Assembly: GCF_000282135.1 (NCBI RefSeq)
Contig: NZ_AKJW01000058.1
Coordinates: 124,001 to 188,000, forward strand
Source: Herbaspirillum sp. CF444
Lineage (GTDB): Bacteria; Pseudomonadota; Gammaproteobacteria; Burkholderiales; Burkholderiaceae_D
Length of the DNA stretch: 64,000 nucleotides
Reading direction: 5' to 3'
The translations under genes and the position numbers were made by a program. The notes beneath the pieces are model-generated. The model was not told where the DNA came from, ran no database searches, and saw nothing but the letters and a program-made list of their open reading frames with translations. Within the stretch, counting starts at the first letter, position 1. Each line of letters opens with the position of its first letter. Below are positions 46,152-55,031 of this stretch, in pieces.

Positions 46152-47045
46152 ATGTCGCTGTATACGCTCTTGGGCGCACTGGAAATCGGGCTGATTTTCA
46201 GCCTGGTCGCCCTCGGGGTGCTGATTTCCTTCCGCATCCTCACTTTCCCCGATCTGACCGTCGACGGCAGCTTTCCGCTGGGCGGCGCCGTGGCGGCAAC
46301 CATGATCGCCGCCGGCTACAACCCCTTCCTGGCGACCGGTGTGGCGATCCTGGCCGGCGCGCTGGCGGGTTTCACGACCGCATGGCTGAACGTGCGCCTG
46401 AAGATCATGGATCTGCTGGCCAGTATTCTCATGATGATCGCGCTGTACTCCATCAACCTGCGCGTCATGGGCAAGCCCAATGTGCCGCTGATCAACGAAC
46501 CGACCATTTTCAGCATCCTGCTGCCGGACTGGATGCCCGACTATGTCGAGCGTCCGCTGGTGCTGATCGTGGTGGTGGTGCTCGCCAAGCTGCTGCTGGA
46601 CTGGTTCTTCTCTTCCGAAATCGGCCTGGCCATGCGCGCCACCGGCGCCAACGCCCGCATGGCGCGCGCGCAAGGCATCGCCACCGGCCGCGCCACGCTG
46701 GCCGGCATGGCGCTGGCCAACGCACTGGTGGCATTGGGCGGCGCGCTGTTTGCGCAGACCCAGGGCGGTTCCGACATTTCCATGGGCATCGGCACCATCG
46801 TGATCGGCCTGGCGGCCGTGATCATCGGCGAAAACATCCTGCCGGCGCGTCGTCTGGTCTTGACCACGCTGGCGGTGATTCTTGGCGCGATTCTGTACCG
46901 CTTCTTCATCGCGCTGGCGCTCAACAGCGATTTCATCGGCCTGCAAGCGCAGGACCTGAACCTGGTCACCGCCGTGCTGGTCATGCTGGCGCTGGTGCTG
47001 CCGATGGGCAAGCGCAAGCTGAAACTGCTGCGCAAGGGAGGCTGA
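46152..47045 (+). CDS. ABC transporter permease, TrpY-like
   Basis: A 297-residue inner-membrane permease of the branched-chain/LivH-like superfamily, with about eight hydrophobic segments. Family features are FPDLTVDGSFPLGGAVAA and the loop GLAMRATGANARMARAQGI that contacts the ATPase. It lies 168 nt after the second binding-protein gene and is directly followed, after one nucleotide, by the ATPase gene. Confidence 0.9.
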   Translation: MSLYTLLGALEIGLIFSLVALGVLISFRILTFPDLTVDGSFPLGGAVAATMIAAGYNPFLATGVAILAGALAGFTTAWLNVRLKIMDLLASILMMIALYSINLRVMGKPNVPLINEPTIFSILLPDWMPDYVERPLVLIVVVVLAKLLLDWFFSSEIGLAMRATGANARMARAQGIATGRATLAGMALANALVALGGALFAQTQGGSDISMGIGTIVIGLAAVIIGENILPARRLVLTTLAVILGAILYRFFIALALNSDFIGLQAQDLNLVTAVLVMLALVLPMGKRKLKLLRKGG

Positions 47046-47046
47046 C

Positions 47047-47841
47047 ATGTTGAAGGCAAAAGATCTCAAAATTACCTTCAATCCGGGCACGCCGATTGAA
47101 AACCCCGCCCTGCGCGGTCTCGACCTGGAAATCCCGACCGGCCAGTTCGTCGCCGTGATCGGCTCCAACGGCGCCGGCAAGTCGACTTTCCTCAATGCGA
47201 TTTCGGGCGACCTGCTGGTGGATTCGGGCAGTATCGAAATCGACGGCGTCGACGTCACGAAGAAACAAGCCTGGGATCGCGCCGGCATGGTGGCGCGCGT
47301 GTTCCAGGACCCGATGGCGGGCACCTGCGAAGCCCTGACCATTGAAGAAAACATGGCGCTGGCGATGGCGCGCGGCAAGCGCCGCGGCTTTGGCTTCGCC
47401 ATCAAGCGCAACATGCGCGAGCTGTTCCGCGAGAAGCTGGCGATCCTCAACCTAGGCCTGGAAAAGCGCCTGACGGACCGCATCGGCCTGCTGTCCGGCG
47501 GCCAGCGCCAGGCCGTCAGTCTGCTGATGGCGTCGTTGCAACCGTCGCGCATCCTGCTGCTGGACGAGCACACCGCCGCGCTGGACCCGAAGACGGCAGC
47601 TTTCGTGCTGGAGCTGACCGCCAAGATCGTCGCCGAAAGCAAGCTGACCACCATGATGGTGACCCACAGCATGCGCCAGGCGCTGGATTACGGCGACCGC
47701 ACGGTGATGCTGCATCAGGGCCAAGTGGTGCTGGATGTGTCCGGAGAAGAACGCGCCGGTCTGGACGTGCCGGATCTGCTCAAGATGTTCGAGCGCACGC
47801 GTGGGGAAGTGCTCTCCGACGATGCGCTGCTGCTGGGGTAA
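47047..47841 (+). CDS. ABC transporter ATP-binding protein, TrpZ-like
   Basis: A 264-residue ATPase with Walker A GSNGAGKSTFL, Q-loop ARVFQDP, signature LLSGGQRQAVSLL, Walker B ILLLDEHTAALDPKT and H-loop VTHSM. It completes the four-gene importer. The signature and the HTAALDP wording are typical of the DUF534-linked systems. A terminator follows. Confidence 0.92.
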   Translation: MLKAKDLKITFNPGTPIENPALRGLDLEIPTGQFVAVIGSNGAGKSTFLNAISGDLLVDSGSIEIDGVDVTKKQAWDRAGMVARVFQDPMAGTCEALTIEENMALAMARGKRRGFGFAIKRNMRELFREKLAILNLGLEKRLTDRIGLLSGGQRQAVSLLMASLQPSRILLLDEHTAALDPKTAAFVLELTAKIVAESKLTTMMVTHSMRQALDYGDRTVMLHQGQVVLDVSGEERAGLDVPDLLKMFERTRGEVLSDDALLLG

Positions 47842-47857
47842 GCGGGAGCAATCAAAT

Positions 47858-47884
47858 AAAAAGGCCGCGTGTGCGGCCTTTTTT
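47858..47884. terminator. Bidirectional intrinsic terminator
   Basis: AAAAGGCCGC / GCGGCCTTTTTT with a 4-nt loop between the convergent ATPase and trmL genes. Confidence 0.92.
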
Positions 47885-47908
47885 ATTGCGCGGACAATTC
47901 GGCGCGAC

Positions 47909-48391
47909 TCAACTGCCGCCGGCGAAACCATTCTGCCGCCACGCCTCATACACCACCACGGCGACCGTATTGGACAAATTCAGGCTGCGATTGTCCGGCC
48001 GCATCGGCAGGCGGATGCGCTGGCCGGTCGGGAAGGATTCGCGCAACTCGGGCGCCAGGCCGCGCGTTTCGGCGCCGAACACGAACACGTCGCCGGGATG
48101 GAAGGCCACGCCGGCAAACGGCGTCGAACCGTGCGTGGTCAGCGCGAACATGCGCGCGGCATCGAAGTCCGGATCGGATTGGCGTTTTTCGATGAAGGCA
48201 TCCCAGTTGGGATGCACCTGCATGCTCGCGTAGTCGTGATAATCCAGCCCCGCGCGCCGCATCTTGGCGTCGTCGAGCGGGAAGCCGAGCGGCTCGATCA
48301 GATGCAATTGCGCGCCGGTGTTGGCGCACAGGCGGATGATGTTGCCGGTATTGGGAGGAATTTCCGGCTCGACCAGAACGACGTGAAACAA
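47909..48391 (-). CDS. trmL: tRNA (cytidine(34)-2'-O)-methyltransferase
   Basis: A 160-residue SPOUT-family methyltransferase that modifies the wobble base of tRNA-Leu. It opens FHVVLVEPEIPPNTGNIIRLCANTGAQLHLIEPLGF and ends with FGAETRGLAPEL and RLPMRPDNRSLNLSNTVAVVVYEAWRQ, the trefoil-knot core. The start codon is TTG at 48391, supported by AAGGAG six bases upstream. It follows comF on the same strand after 36 nt. Confidence 0.93.
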   Translation of the reverse strand: MFHVVLVEPEIPPNTGNIIRLCANTGAQLHLIEPLGFPLDDAKMRRAGLDYHDYASMQVHPNWDAFIEKRQSDPDFDAARMFALTTHGSTPFAGVAFHPGDVFVFGAETRGLAPELRESFPTGQRIRLPMRPDNRSLNLSNTVAVVVYEAWRQNGFAGGS

Positions 48392-48427
48392 ATGATTCTC
48401 CTTGAGTGAAGCGGATGAAAGTTGAGG

Positions 48428-49180
48428 CTATTTCGATACCGTGCGGGCAAACACGATATTGGTCACGCGCTTGGCGCCGAAGCGCTTGAGCGTGGAAGCG
48501 ATTTCGTTGAGCGTTTCACCGGTGGTGATGACGTCGTCGATCACGCCGATATGCGCGCCGCGTACGTAGTTCATGGCTGGCGTCGGCACCACGAAGGCGC
48601 GCTTGATGTTGCGTCGGCGCTCCTCGTTGGGCAGCGTCGCCTGGGCCAGGGTGTCGCGCAGGCGCACCAGCAAGGACTCAAGCGGGATGTCGAGCCGGCG
48701 CGACAGCGGCCGGGCGATTTCCAGGGATTGGTTGAAGCCGCGCTCCTGCAGCCGCAGTTTGCCCAGCGGCACCGCCGTCAGCAGCGTCGGCAGCGCCAGG
48801 CCACGCTCGGCGTAATGCGTCGCCGCCTCCCGCAGCATGTCCGCCATGAGCGGCGCCAGCGGCAGTTTGGCGCCGAATTTCAGCGCCAGCACCAACTGGT
48901 CGGCCGGCGCGGCATAGTCGGCCACGACGACGGTGGCGTCGAAGGCCGGCTTGTGCTTGAGGCAGTCGCCGCAGCGGATTTCCTTGGCGGTGGTCGGAAT
49001 CGGCATGGCGCATTGCACGCAGCGGCGCGGACGCGTCGTGAAATGCCGTTGGCGGCAGGGCTGGCACACGGCGTTGCGGTCGGTTTGTCCGCACAGCACA
49101 CAGGAAGAGGGCAGCAGTTGCGGCAGCCAATCTGGTCGCCGCAGGAGGTTTCTGGTCATACTTTGCAAGCGGGCGAACAT
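48428..49180 (-). CDS. comF: ComF family phosphoribosyltransferase-like protein
   Basis: A 250-residue protein with an N-terminal four-cysteine zinc motif (CVLCGQ, CQPC, then CVQCAMP and CGDC, about 27-73) and a C-terminal phosphoribosyltransferase fold with GVIDDVITTGETLNEI (about 213-228). ComF-type proteins support DNA uptake during natural transformation in other bacteria, which fits the presence of type IV pilus genes in the window, but the exact activity is unknown. Confidence 0.9.
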   Translation of the reverse strand: MFARLQSMTRNLLRRPDWLPQLLPSSCVLCGQTDRNAVCQPCRQRHFTTRPRRCVQCAMPIPTTAKEIRCGDCLKHKPAFDATVVVADYAAPADQLVLALKFGAKLPLAPLMADMLREAATHYAERGLALPTLLTAVPLGKLRLQERGFNQSLEIARPLSRRLDIPLESLLVRLRDTLAQATLPNEERRRNIKRAFVVPTPAMNYVRGAHIGVIDDVITTGETLNEIASTLKRFGAKRVTNIVFARTVSK

Positions 49181-49441
49181 GGTCGGGGCATCCTGGCGGC
49201 AGGGGCGGGTTTGTACTCAAAATAGGGAATTGGACTACACTAGGAGCCTGCCGGACTTGGGAGTAATCGGCTGCAAAAACACCTGGACGGTCCATATTTC
49301 ACCGTCTTCTTGGTCAATAGCTCGCTATTGACACTTCGAATCCGGCAAAATCTGTCCTCGCCCAGCTATTTTTTCGCTTCGATTCCCCAAGTCCGACAAG
49401 CGCCCAGCACCGATTATCTCATCTTGCCCGCCCGATTTTTC

Positions 49442-50377
49442 ATGTCTTTGCCTCTGCCCAACGCCAGCGCCAAATTGAGCGCGCCGATCGATCTGCCTCT
49501 GGTGCGCCGCCTGTTTTCCATGCCGGCCCGCATCGCCGAATCGGATTTCTTGCGCCGCGAAGTCTCCGCCCGCATGCAGGAGAAGCTGACGCTGATCAAG
49601 ATCGAGCCGAAGCGCGTGCTGGACGCCGGTTGCGGCGAGGGCGCCGACATCGCGGCGTTGCAAAAGCGTTTCATCGACGCCCAGATCATCGGCCTGGACG
49701 GCGCCTTCAGCATGCTGGCCCTGGCGCAGGAGCGCCAACAGGCGGCGCAATCCGCCGTCAACCGCCTGCTGACCAAATGGCTGCCGTCGTCCGGCTCCGG
49801 CAGTGCCGGCAGCCTGGCGTGCGCCGACTTTGCCCAATTGCCGTTTGCCGTCAATGCGCTGGACGTGGTCTGGTCCAACCTGGCCTTGCAGTGGCATCCG
49901 CAGCCGGACCGCGTGTTCGCCGAATGGCGCCGGGTCCTGCGCGTCGAAGGCCTGTTGATGTTCTCCTGCTTCGGCCCGGACACCTTCAAGGAAGTGCGCG
50001 CCGCCTTCGAAAACGTGGATGTCGCGCCGCACAGCCTGCCGTTCGTCGACATGCACGATTTCGGCGACATGCTGGTCAATGCCGGTTTTTCCACGCCGGT
50101 GATGGACATGGAAAACATCACCGTCACCTATGAAACGCCGCAACGCCTGCTGGCGGACGTGCGCGCCTGGGGCGGCAATCCGCTCGAAAACCGGCGGCGC
50201 GGCCTGCTCGGACGCGACGCTTACGGCAAGCTGATCAAGGCGCTGGAGCAACTGCGCGGCGCCGACGGCAAGATACCGCTGACGTTTGAAGTGATCTACG
50301 GCCACGCCTTCCGGCCGGTACCCAGGACCACGGCCGGCGGAGAGTCGATTATTCGCTTCGATTTGCCGAAAAACTAG
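49442..50377 (+). CDS. bioC: Malonyl-ACP O-methyltransferase-like SAM methyltransferase
   Basis: A 311-residue class I methyltransferase. Motif I is RVLDAGCGEGADIAAL, the acidic loop IIGLDGAFSML, and the post-motif DVVWSNLALQWHPQPDRVFAEWRRVLRVEGLLMFSCFGPDTFKE is typical of BioC, which starts pimelate synthesis for biotin. No other bio gene is near, so the symbol is based on sequence resemblance. ATG 49442 matches the family N-terminus; the upstream frame is non-conserved. It is divergent from comF across 260 nt. Confidence 0.8.
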   Translation: MSLPLPNASAKLSAPIDLPLVRRLFSMPARIAESDFLRREVSARMQEKLTLIKIEPKRVLDAGCGEGADIAALQKRFIDAQIIGLDGAFSMLALAQERQQAAQSAVNRLLTKWLPSSGSGSAGSLACADFAQLPFAVNALDVVWSNLALQWHPQPDRVFAEWRRVLRVEGLLMFSCFGPDTFKEVRAAFENVDVAPHSLPFVDMHDFGDMLVNAGFSTPVMDMENITVTYETPQRLLADVRAWGGNPLENRRRGLLGRDAYGKLIKALEQLRGADGKIPLTFEVIYGHAFRPVPRTTAGGESIIRFDLPKN

Positions 50378-50509
50378 CCATGCGCGCCGCCGATCCGACA
50401 TTTCATCGTGTTGCATCGTCGTCCGGAGCGGATTTTTCTGGCGCAGGCGGGTGCTTTCCGAGGTCCGAAAAGGCATTGTGTCAAGAGCGAAAAAGCGACT
50501 TTATTCCGC

Positions 50510-50539
50510 TTGATAACATTTACGGTTACCCCTTATACT
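50510..50539 (+). promoter_or_regulatory. Sigma-70 promoter upstream of the oxidase operon
   Basis: TTGATA (50510-50515), an 18-nt spacer and TATACT (50534-50539) lie about 65 nt before the DUF2244 gene that heads the cytochrome oxidase cluster. Confidence 0.7.
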
Positions 50540-50606
50540 CCGAGGGTTTTAGCTTGTGCGGACGTGCTCGGCCTTACGGTTTCAAAGGTGATTGCAGAGG
50601 CGTACC

Positions 50607-51047
50607 GTGGTAAAGCGGGAGTGGATGTTGAAGCGCAACTGTTCGATTGCGCCGCACCAACTGGGGCAAGTTTTCGCGATCCTCTGCGCGGTTTCTCTGA
50701 CAGTAGCGTTTGTTTTCACTTTGCGTGGAGCCTGGTACATATTGGTTTTTTCTGTACTTGAGTTGTCCGCAGTCGGTTTTGCTTTTCTGATTTATGCACG
50801 TCATGCGACTGATCGCGAATATATCGCGCTGGTCGAAGATTGTTTGCTGGTCGAATTCGTGCAAGCAGGAAAAACGAGTCGCTTCAGGCTTGATCTGCAC
50901 AAGATACGAATCGAGCCGGCAGGGTCTCGCCACAAATTGGTGGGACTGGAGTCCTCTGGAATACGAGTCGATGTAGGTCGGTACCTGACGGAATGGAAGA
51001 GACGCGAGTTCGCACTGGAGCTGGAGCGGGAGATCAGCAAGCAGTAG
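50607..51047 (+). CDS. DUF2244 domain integral membrane protein
   Basis: A roughly 146-residue protein with two transmembrane helices in a hairpin (about 20-38 and 43-63) and a soluble C-terminal domain (DCLLVEFVQAGKTSRFRLDL). The start is uncertain: GTG 50607 has GAGG six bases upstream and keeps the conserved Trp before LKRNCSIAP, whereas ATG 50625 sits very close to a GGAG. DUF2244 genes accompany cytochrome c oxidase genes in many Proteobacteria; function is not established. Confidence 0.8.
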   Translation: MVKREWMLKRNCSIAPHQLGQVFAILCAVSLTVAFVFTLRGAWYILVFSVLELSAVGFAFLIYARHATDREYIALVEDCLLVEFVQAGKTSRFRLDLHKIRIEPAGSRHKLVGLESSGIRVDVGRYLTEWKRREFALELEREISKQ

Positions 51048-51099
51048 CGTCAGGTAGTCGGCACAATTCTTATAATTATTTTGGGCTTTTGAGGAAATC

Positions 51100-52272
51100 A
51101 TGATAATTGCGAAGCGCCTTCATTCTTTGCTACTTGGTGCATCGCTCCTGACGGCTTCCGTGCCGTCATGGGCATGGGGTGATAAGGTCGTCGATAGTCA
51201 GGGCGGTCCGGCCGTGTTGCAGACCAATTTCCAGCCGCCGGTCACGCAGATCGCCGAACAGATCTATGATTTGCATCACCTGATGCTGATCATCTGCCTG
51301 GTGATTTTCATCGCCGTGTTCGGCGTCATGTTTTACTCCATCCTCAAGCACCGCAAGTCCCTCGGCCACAAGTCGGCCAGTTTCCACGAAAGCACCACCG
51401 TCGAAATCGCCTGGACCGTGGTTCCTTTCCTGATCGTGATCGGCATGGCGCTGCCCGCCACCAAGACCGTCGTCGCGATGAAAGACACTTCCAACGCCGA
51501 CCTGACCATCAAGGTCACCGGCATGCAGTGGAAGTGGGGTTACGATTACCTCAAGGGCGAAGGCGAAGGCATTTCCTTCCTGTCCAACCTGGCCACGCCG
51601 CGTGAACAGATCGTCGATGCTTCCCTGAAGAAAAACGACAACTACCTGATCGAAGTCGACAATCCAGTCGTTGTCCCGGTCAACAAGAAGGTCCGCATCG
51701 TCACCACCGCCAACGACGTGATCCACTCGTGGACTGTTCCGGCCTTCGGCGTGAAGCAGGATGCGATCCCCGGTTTCGTGCGCGACACCTGGTTCAAGGC
51801 CGAGAAGATCGGTACTTACCGCGGCCAGTGCGTTGAGCTGTGCGGCAAGGACCATGCCTTCATGCCTATCGTCGTCAACGTGGTCAGCGAAGCCGACTAC
51901 AAGACCTGGGTCGACGGCAAGAAAAAGGAAATGGCCGCCAAGGCCGATGATCCGACCAAGGTCTGGACCATCGACGAACTCAAGCAGCGCGGCGAAAAAG
52001 TCTACACCTCCAATTGCGTGGTCTGCCATCAGGCCAACGGCAAGGGCGTGCCCGGCGCATTCCCTGCACTGGACGGCGACCCGGTCGTGAACGGCCCGAA
52101 GGCCGCGCAGATCAATACCGTGTTGAACGGCAAGAACGCGATGCCGGCCTGGAAGTCGGTGCTTAACGACACCGAGATCGCCGCCGTGATTACCTACACG
52201 CGCAACAGCTGGTCCAATAAAGCACAAGAAAATATCGTTCAACCGGCTGACGTACTGGCTGCGCGCAAGTAA
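51100..52272 (+). CDS. coxB: Cytochrome c oxidase subunit II with fused cytochrome c domain
   Basis: A 390-residue subunit: signal peptide (about 1-25), two transmembrane helices (about 60-80 and 105-125), a CuA cupredoxin domain with CVELCGKDHAFM (cysteines near 244 and 248) and a C-terminal class I cytochrome c domain with the heme motif CVVCH near 306 and a likely methionine ligand in NAMPAW. It accepts electrons from soluble cytochrome c. The extra heme domain makes this a caa3-like oxidase. Confidence 0.95.
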   Translation: MIIAKRLHSLLLGASLLTASVPSWAWGDKVVDSQGGPAVLQTNFQPPVTQIAEQIYDLHHLMLIICLVIFIAVFGVMFYSILKHRKSLGHKSASFHESTTVEIAWTVVPFLIVIGMALPATKTVVAMKDTSNADLTIKVTGMQWKWGYDYLKGEGEGISFLSNLATPREQIVDASLKKNDNYLIEVDNPVVVPVNKKVRIVTTANDVIHSWTVPAFGVKQDAIPGFVRDTWFKAEKIGTYRGQCVELCGKDHAFMPIVVNVVSEADYKTWVDGKKKEMAAKADDPTKVWTIDELKQRGEKVYTSNCVVCHQANGKGVPGAFPALDGDPVVNGPKAAQINTVLNGKNAMPAWKSVLNDTEIAAVITYTRNSWSNKAQENIVQPADVLAARK

Positions 52273-52337
52273 CTGAACTGAGTGAGAACCTGAGCGCTTA
52301 CCTTGTACGCGCACACGTATCGAATTGGGAGACTGAA

Positions 52338-53966
52338 ATGAGCACAACAGTAGTCGATCACGGCCACGATCATTCGCACGCACATGATCATGGCGCACAT
52401 GGTCACGATGATCACGGACACCATGACCACCCGCACGGCTGGCGCCGCTGGGTCTTCGCCACCAACCACAAGGACATCGGCACGCTGTACCTGTGGTTCT
52501 CGTTCACCATGCTGCTGTCGGGCGGTGTCCTCGCGCTGCTGATCCGCGCCGAACTGTTCCAGCCCGGCCTGCAGTTCTTCCGGCCCGAATTCTTCAACCA
52601 GCTGACCACGATGCACGGCCTGGTGATGGTGTTCGGCGCGATCATGCCGGCCTTCGTCGGCTTCGCCAACTGGATGATTCCGCTGCAGATCGGCGCCTCC
52701 GACATGGCGTTCGCCCGCATGAACAACTTCTCGTTCTGGCTGCTGCCGCCTGCGGCGCTGCTGCTGGCCGGTTCCTTCCTGGTGCCGGGCGGTGCGACTG
52801 CCGCCGGCTGGACCCTGTACGCGCCGCTGTCGACGCAAATGGGCCCGGGCATGGACATGGGTATCTTCGCGATGCACATCATGGGCGCATCGTCGATCAT
52901 GGGTTCGATCAACATCATCGTCACCATCCTCAACATGCGCGCTCCCGGCATGACGCTGATGAAGATGCCGATGTTCTGCTGGACCTGGCTGATCACCGCC
53001 TACCTGCTGATCGCCGTGATGCCCGTGCTGGCCGGCGCGATCACCATGACGCTGACCGACCGTCACTTCGGTACCTCCTTCTTCAATGCAGCAGGCGGCG
53101 GCGATCCGGTGATGTATCAGCACATCTTCTGGTTCTTCGGCCATCCCGAGGTCTACATCATGATTCTGCCGGCCTTCGGCATCGTGTCGCAGATCATCCC
53201 GGCCTTCGCCCGCAAGCAATTGTTCGGCTACGCTTCGATGGTGTACGCGACCGCATCGATCGCGATCCTGTCCTTCATCGTCTGGGCCCACCACATGTTC
53301 ACCACCGGCATGCCGGTGACCGCGCAGCTGTTCTTCATGTACGCCACGATGCTGATCGCCGTGCCGACCGGCGTGAAGATCTTCAACTGGATCGCCACCA
53401 TGTGGCGCGGTTCGATGACGTTTGAAACGCCGATGCTGTTCTCGGTCGGCTTCATCTTCGTGTTCACCATGGGCGGCTTCACCGGCCTGATCCTGGCCGT
53501 GACCCCGATCGACATCCAGATGCAGGATACCTATTACGTGGTGGCGCATTTCCATTACGTGCTGGTGGCCGGTTCATTGTTCGCGCTGTTCGCCGGTTTC
53601 TACTACTGGGGTCCGAAGTGGACCGGCTTCATGTACAACGAAACCCGCGGCAAGATCCACTTCTGGAACTCGCTGATCTGGTTCAACGTGACCTTCTTCC
53701 CGATGCACTTCCTGGGGTTGGCCGGCATGCCGCGTCGCTATGCCGACTACCCGGCGCAATTCACCGACTTCAACATGGTGGCGACCATCGGCGCCTTCGG
53801 CTTCGGTCTGTCGCAGGTATATTTCCTGTTCTTCGTCGTGATCCCGTCGATCAAGGGCGGCGCGAAAGCGGAAGACAAGCCATGGGAAGGTGCAGAAGGC
53901 CTGGAGTGGACAGTGCCGAGCCCGGCGCCTTTCCACACATTCGAAACGCCGCCGACAGTTAAATAA
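52338..53966 (+). CDS. coxA: Cytochrome c oxidase subunit I
   Basis: A 542-residue, twelve-helix catalytic subunit carrying heme a and the heme a3-CuB centre. Clear motifs are ATNHKDIGTLYLWF, MHGLVMVFGA, WFFGHPEVYIMILPAFG (CuB histidine and cross-linked tyrosine), WAHHMFTTGM and VVAHFHYVLVAGS. The N-terminus before helix 1 is unusual: 13 histidines within the first 33 residues. It lies 65 nt after coxB. Confidence 0.96.
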   Translation: MSTTVVDHGHDHSHAHDHGAHGHDDHGHHDHPHGWRRWVFATNHKDIGTLYLWFSFTMLLSGGVLALLIRAELFQPGLQFFRPEFFNQLTTMHGLVMVFGAIMPAFVGFANWMIPLQIGASDMAFARMNNFSFWLLPPAALLLAGSFLVPGGATAAGWTLYAPLSTQMGPGMDMGIFAMHIMGASSIMGSINIIVTILNMRAPGMTLMKMPMFCWTWLITAYLLIAVMPVLAGAITMTLTDRHFGTSFFNAAGGGDPVMYQHIFWFFGHPEVYIMILPAFGIVSQIIPAFARKQLFGYASMVYATASIAILSFIVWAHHMFTTGMPVTAQLFFMYATMLIAVPTGVKIFNWIATMWRGSMTFETPMLFSVGFIFVFTMGGFTGLILAVTPIDIQMQDTYYVVAHFHYVLVAGSLFALFAGFYYWGPKWTGFMYNETRGKIHFWNSLIWFNVTFFPMHFLGLAGMPRRYADYPAQFTDFNMVATIGAFGFGLSQVYFLFFVVIPSIKGGAKAEDKPWEGAEGLEWTVPSPAPFHTFETPPTVK

Positions 53967-53998
53967 AGGGAGCGGCAGGCTGGTCCTGCCCACTCTGT

Positions 53999-54106
53999 AT
54001 GACAGATCGTAAAAAGCCGAACAATCTGCGCACAGGCTTGTTGCTGGCGCTGGTAGCAGCAGGGTTCTTCGTGGGTATCTTCATCAACCGCATCTGGTTC
54101 AAATGA
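53999..54106 (+). CDS. Cytochrome oxidase small assembly protein, 35 residues
   Basis: A 35-residue frame with a basic N-terminus (TDRKKPNNLR) and one transmembrane helix (LLLALVAAGFFVGIFI) ending NRIWFK. Small proteins of this kind sit between coxA and ctaG in betaproteobacteria and are annotated as oxidase assembly proteins. The stop overlaps the ctaG start (ATGA), suggesting coupled translation. No strong ribosome-binding site is visible. Confidence 0.8.
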   Translation: MTDRKKPNNLRTGLLLALVAAGFFVGIFINRIWFK

Positions 54107-54648
54107 CGACCGATCGCAAACTGAATCGGCAGATGCTGGGGAAGTTGCTGGTCATCGCCGTCCTGATGTTCGGTTTCGGGTACGCGTTGATTCCCGTGTA
54201 CAAGAAGATCTGCGAAGTAACCGGCGTCAATTTCCTGACGCCCAAGGATGTGACGGTCGAAGCGCCGACGAACAGCCAGATCGACAAAAGCCGCACCGTG
54301 ACGATCGAGTTCGACGGTAATTCGCAAGGACCGTGGCGCTTCCGCCCGACGGTGGCGAGCATGCAGGTGCATCCTGGCGAAATGACGCAGGTGCTGTACG
54401 AAGTGGTCAACACGCAGGCGCGCAGCGTCGATGCGCAGGCGATACCGAGTTACGCGCCACAGCAGTCGGCGGCCTTCTTCAAGAAGGTGGAGTGCTTCTG
54501 TTTTACGCAGCAGACTTTGGGGCCGAATGAGGCCAAGCAGATGCCGGTGGTGTTCTACATCGATCCGGCTTTGCCCAAGGATGTGAAGACGATTACGCTG
54601 TCTTATACGTTCTTCGAAATCGAAGGACTGAACAAGAAGGCAAGCTGA
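54103..54648 (+). CDS. ctaG: Cytochrome c oxidase assembly protein CtaG (Cox11)
   Basis: A 181-residue membrane-anchored copper chaperone that inserts CuB into subunit I. One N-terminal transmembrane helix (about 10-30) is followed by a periplasmic immunoglobulin-like domain carrying the copper motif ECFCF, then PVVFYIDPALP. Position directly after coxA agrees with the role. Confidence 0.95.
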   Translation: MTTDRKLNRQMLGKLLVIAVLMFGFGYALIPVYKKICEVTGVNFLTPKDVTVEAPTNSQIDKSRTVTIEFDGNSQGPWRFRPTVASMQVHPGEMTQVLYEVVNTQARSVDAQAIPSYAPQQSAAFFKKVECFCFTQQTLGPNEAKQMPVVFYIDPALPKDVKTITLSYTFFEIEGLNKKAS

Positions 54649-54700
54649 AGCAAACCGGACGCAGACATCTGCTTCCTGCGGTCAAGAAGGAAAGCGGCAA

Positions 54701-54916
54701 ATGAGCGACTTGAAAGATGCAACGCAGCGCAAGGCATCATTTGCGGCGACGATGAAGGCGGTGTTCTGGTCTTTCTTCGGCGTGCGCAAGCGCAGCGATT
54801 ACGAAAGCGACGCCGCGAAGCTGAACCCGCTGCACGTCATCATTGCCGGCGTCATCGGCGCAGCGATTTTTGTGACGGTGTTGGTACTGATAGTAAAGAT
54901 GGTGGTGGCTCAGTAA
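54701..54916 (+). CDS. DUF2970 family small membrane protein
   Basis: A 71-residue protein: amphipathic N-terminus, KAVFWSFFGVRKRSDYESDAAKLNP, then a transmembrane helix (about 47-68). DUF2970 proteins are found in oxidase operons of betaproteobacteria; the role is unknown but assembly or stability of the oxidase is likely from context. Confidence 0.88.
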   Translation: MSDLKDATQRKASFAATMKAVFWSFFGVRKRSDYESDAAKLNPLHVIIAGVIGAAIFVTVLVLIVKMVVAQ

Positions 54917-55031
54917 TAATCAGTAAACATAAGCGCTCGGCGAAGCGACGCTGAATCAACCAAGGGATGTTGCAGTGCCAATCCGAAGCAGTCATTTATA
55001 AAAGATCCGAATTTTGTATTGGGAGATGGAG

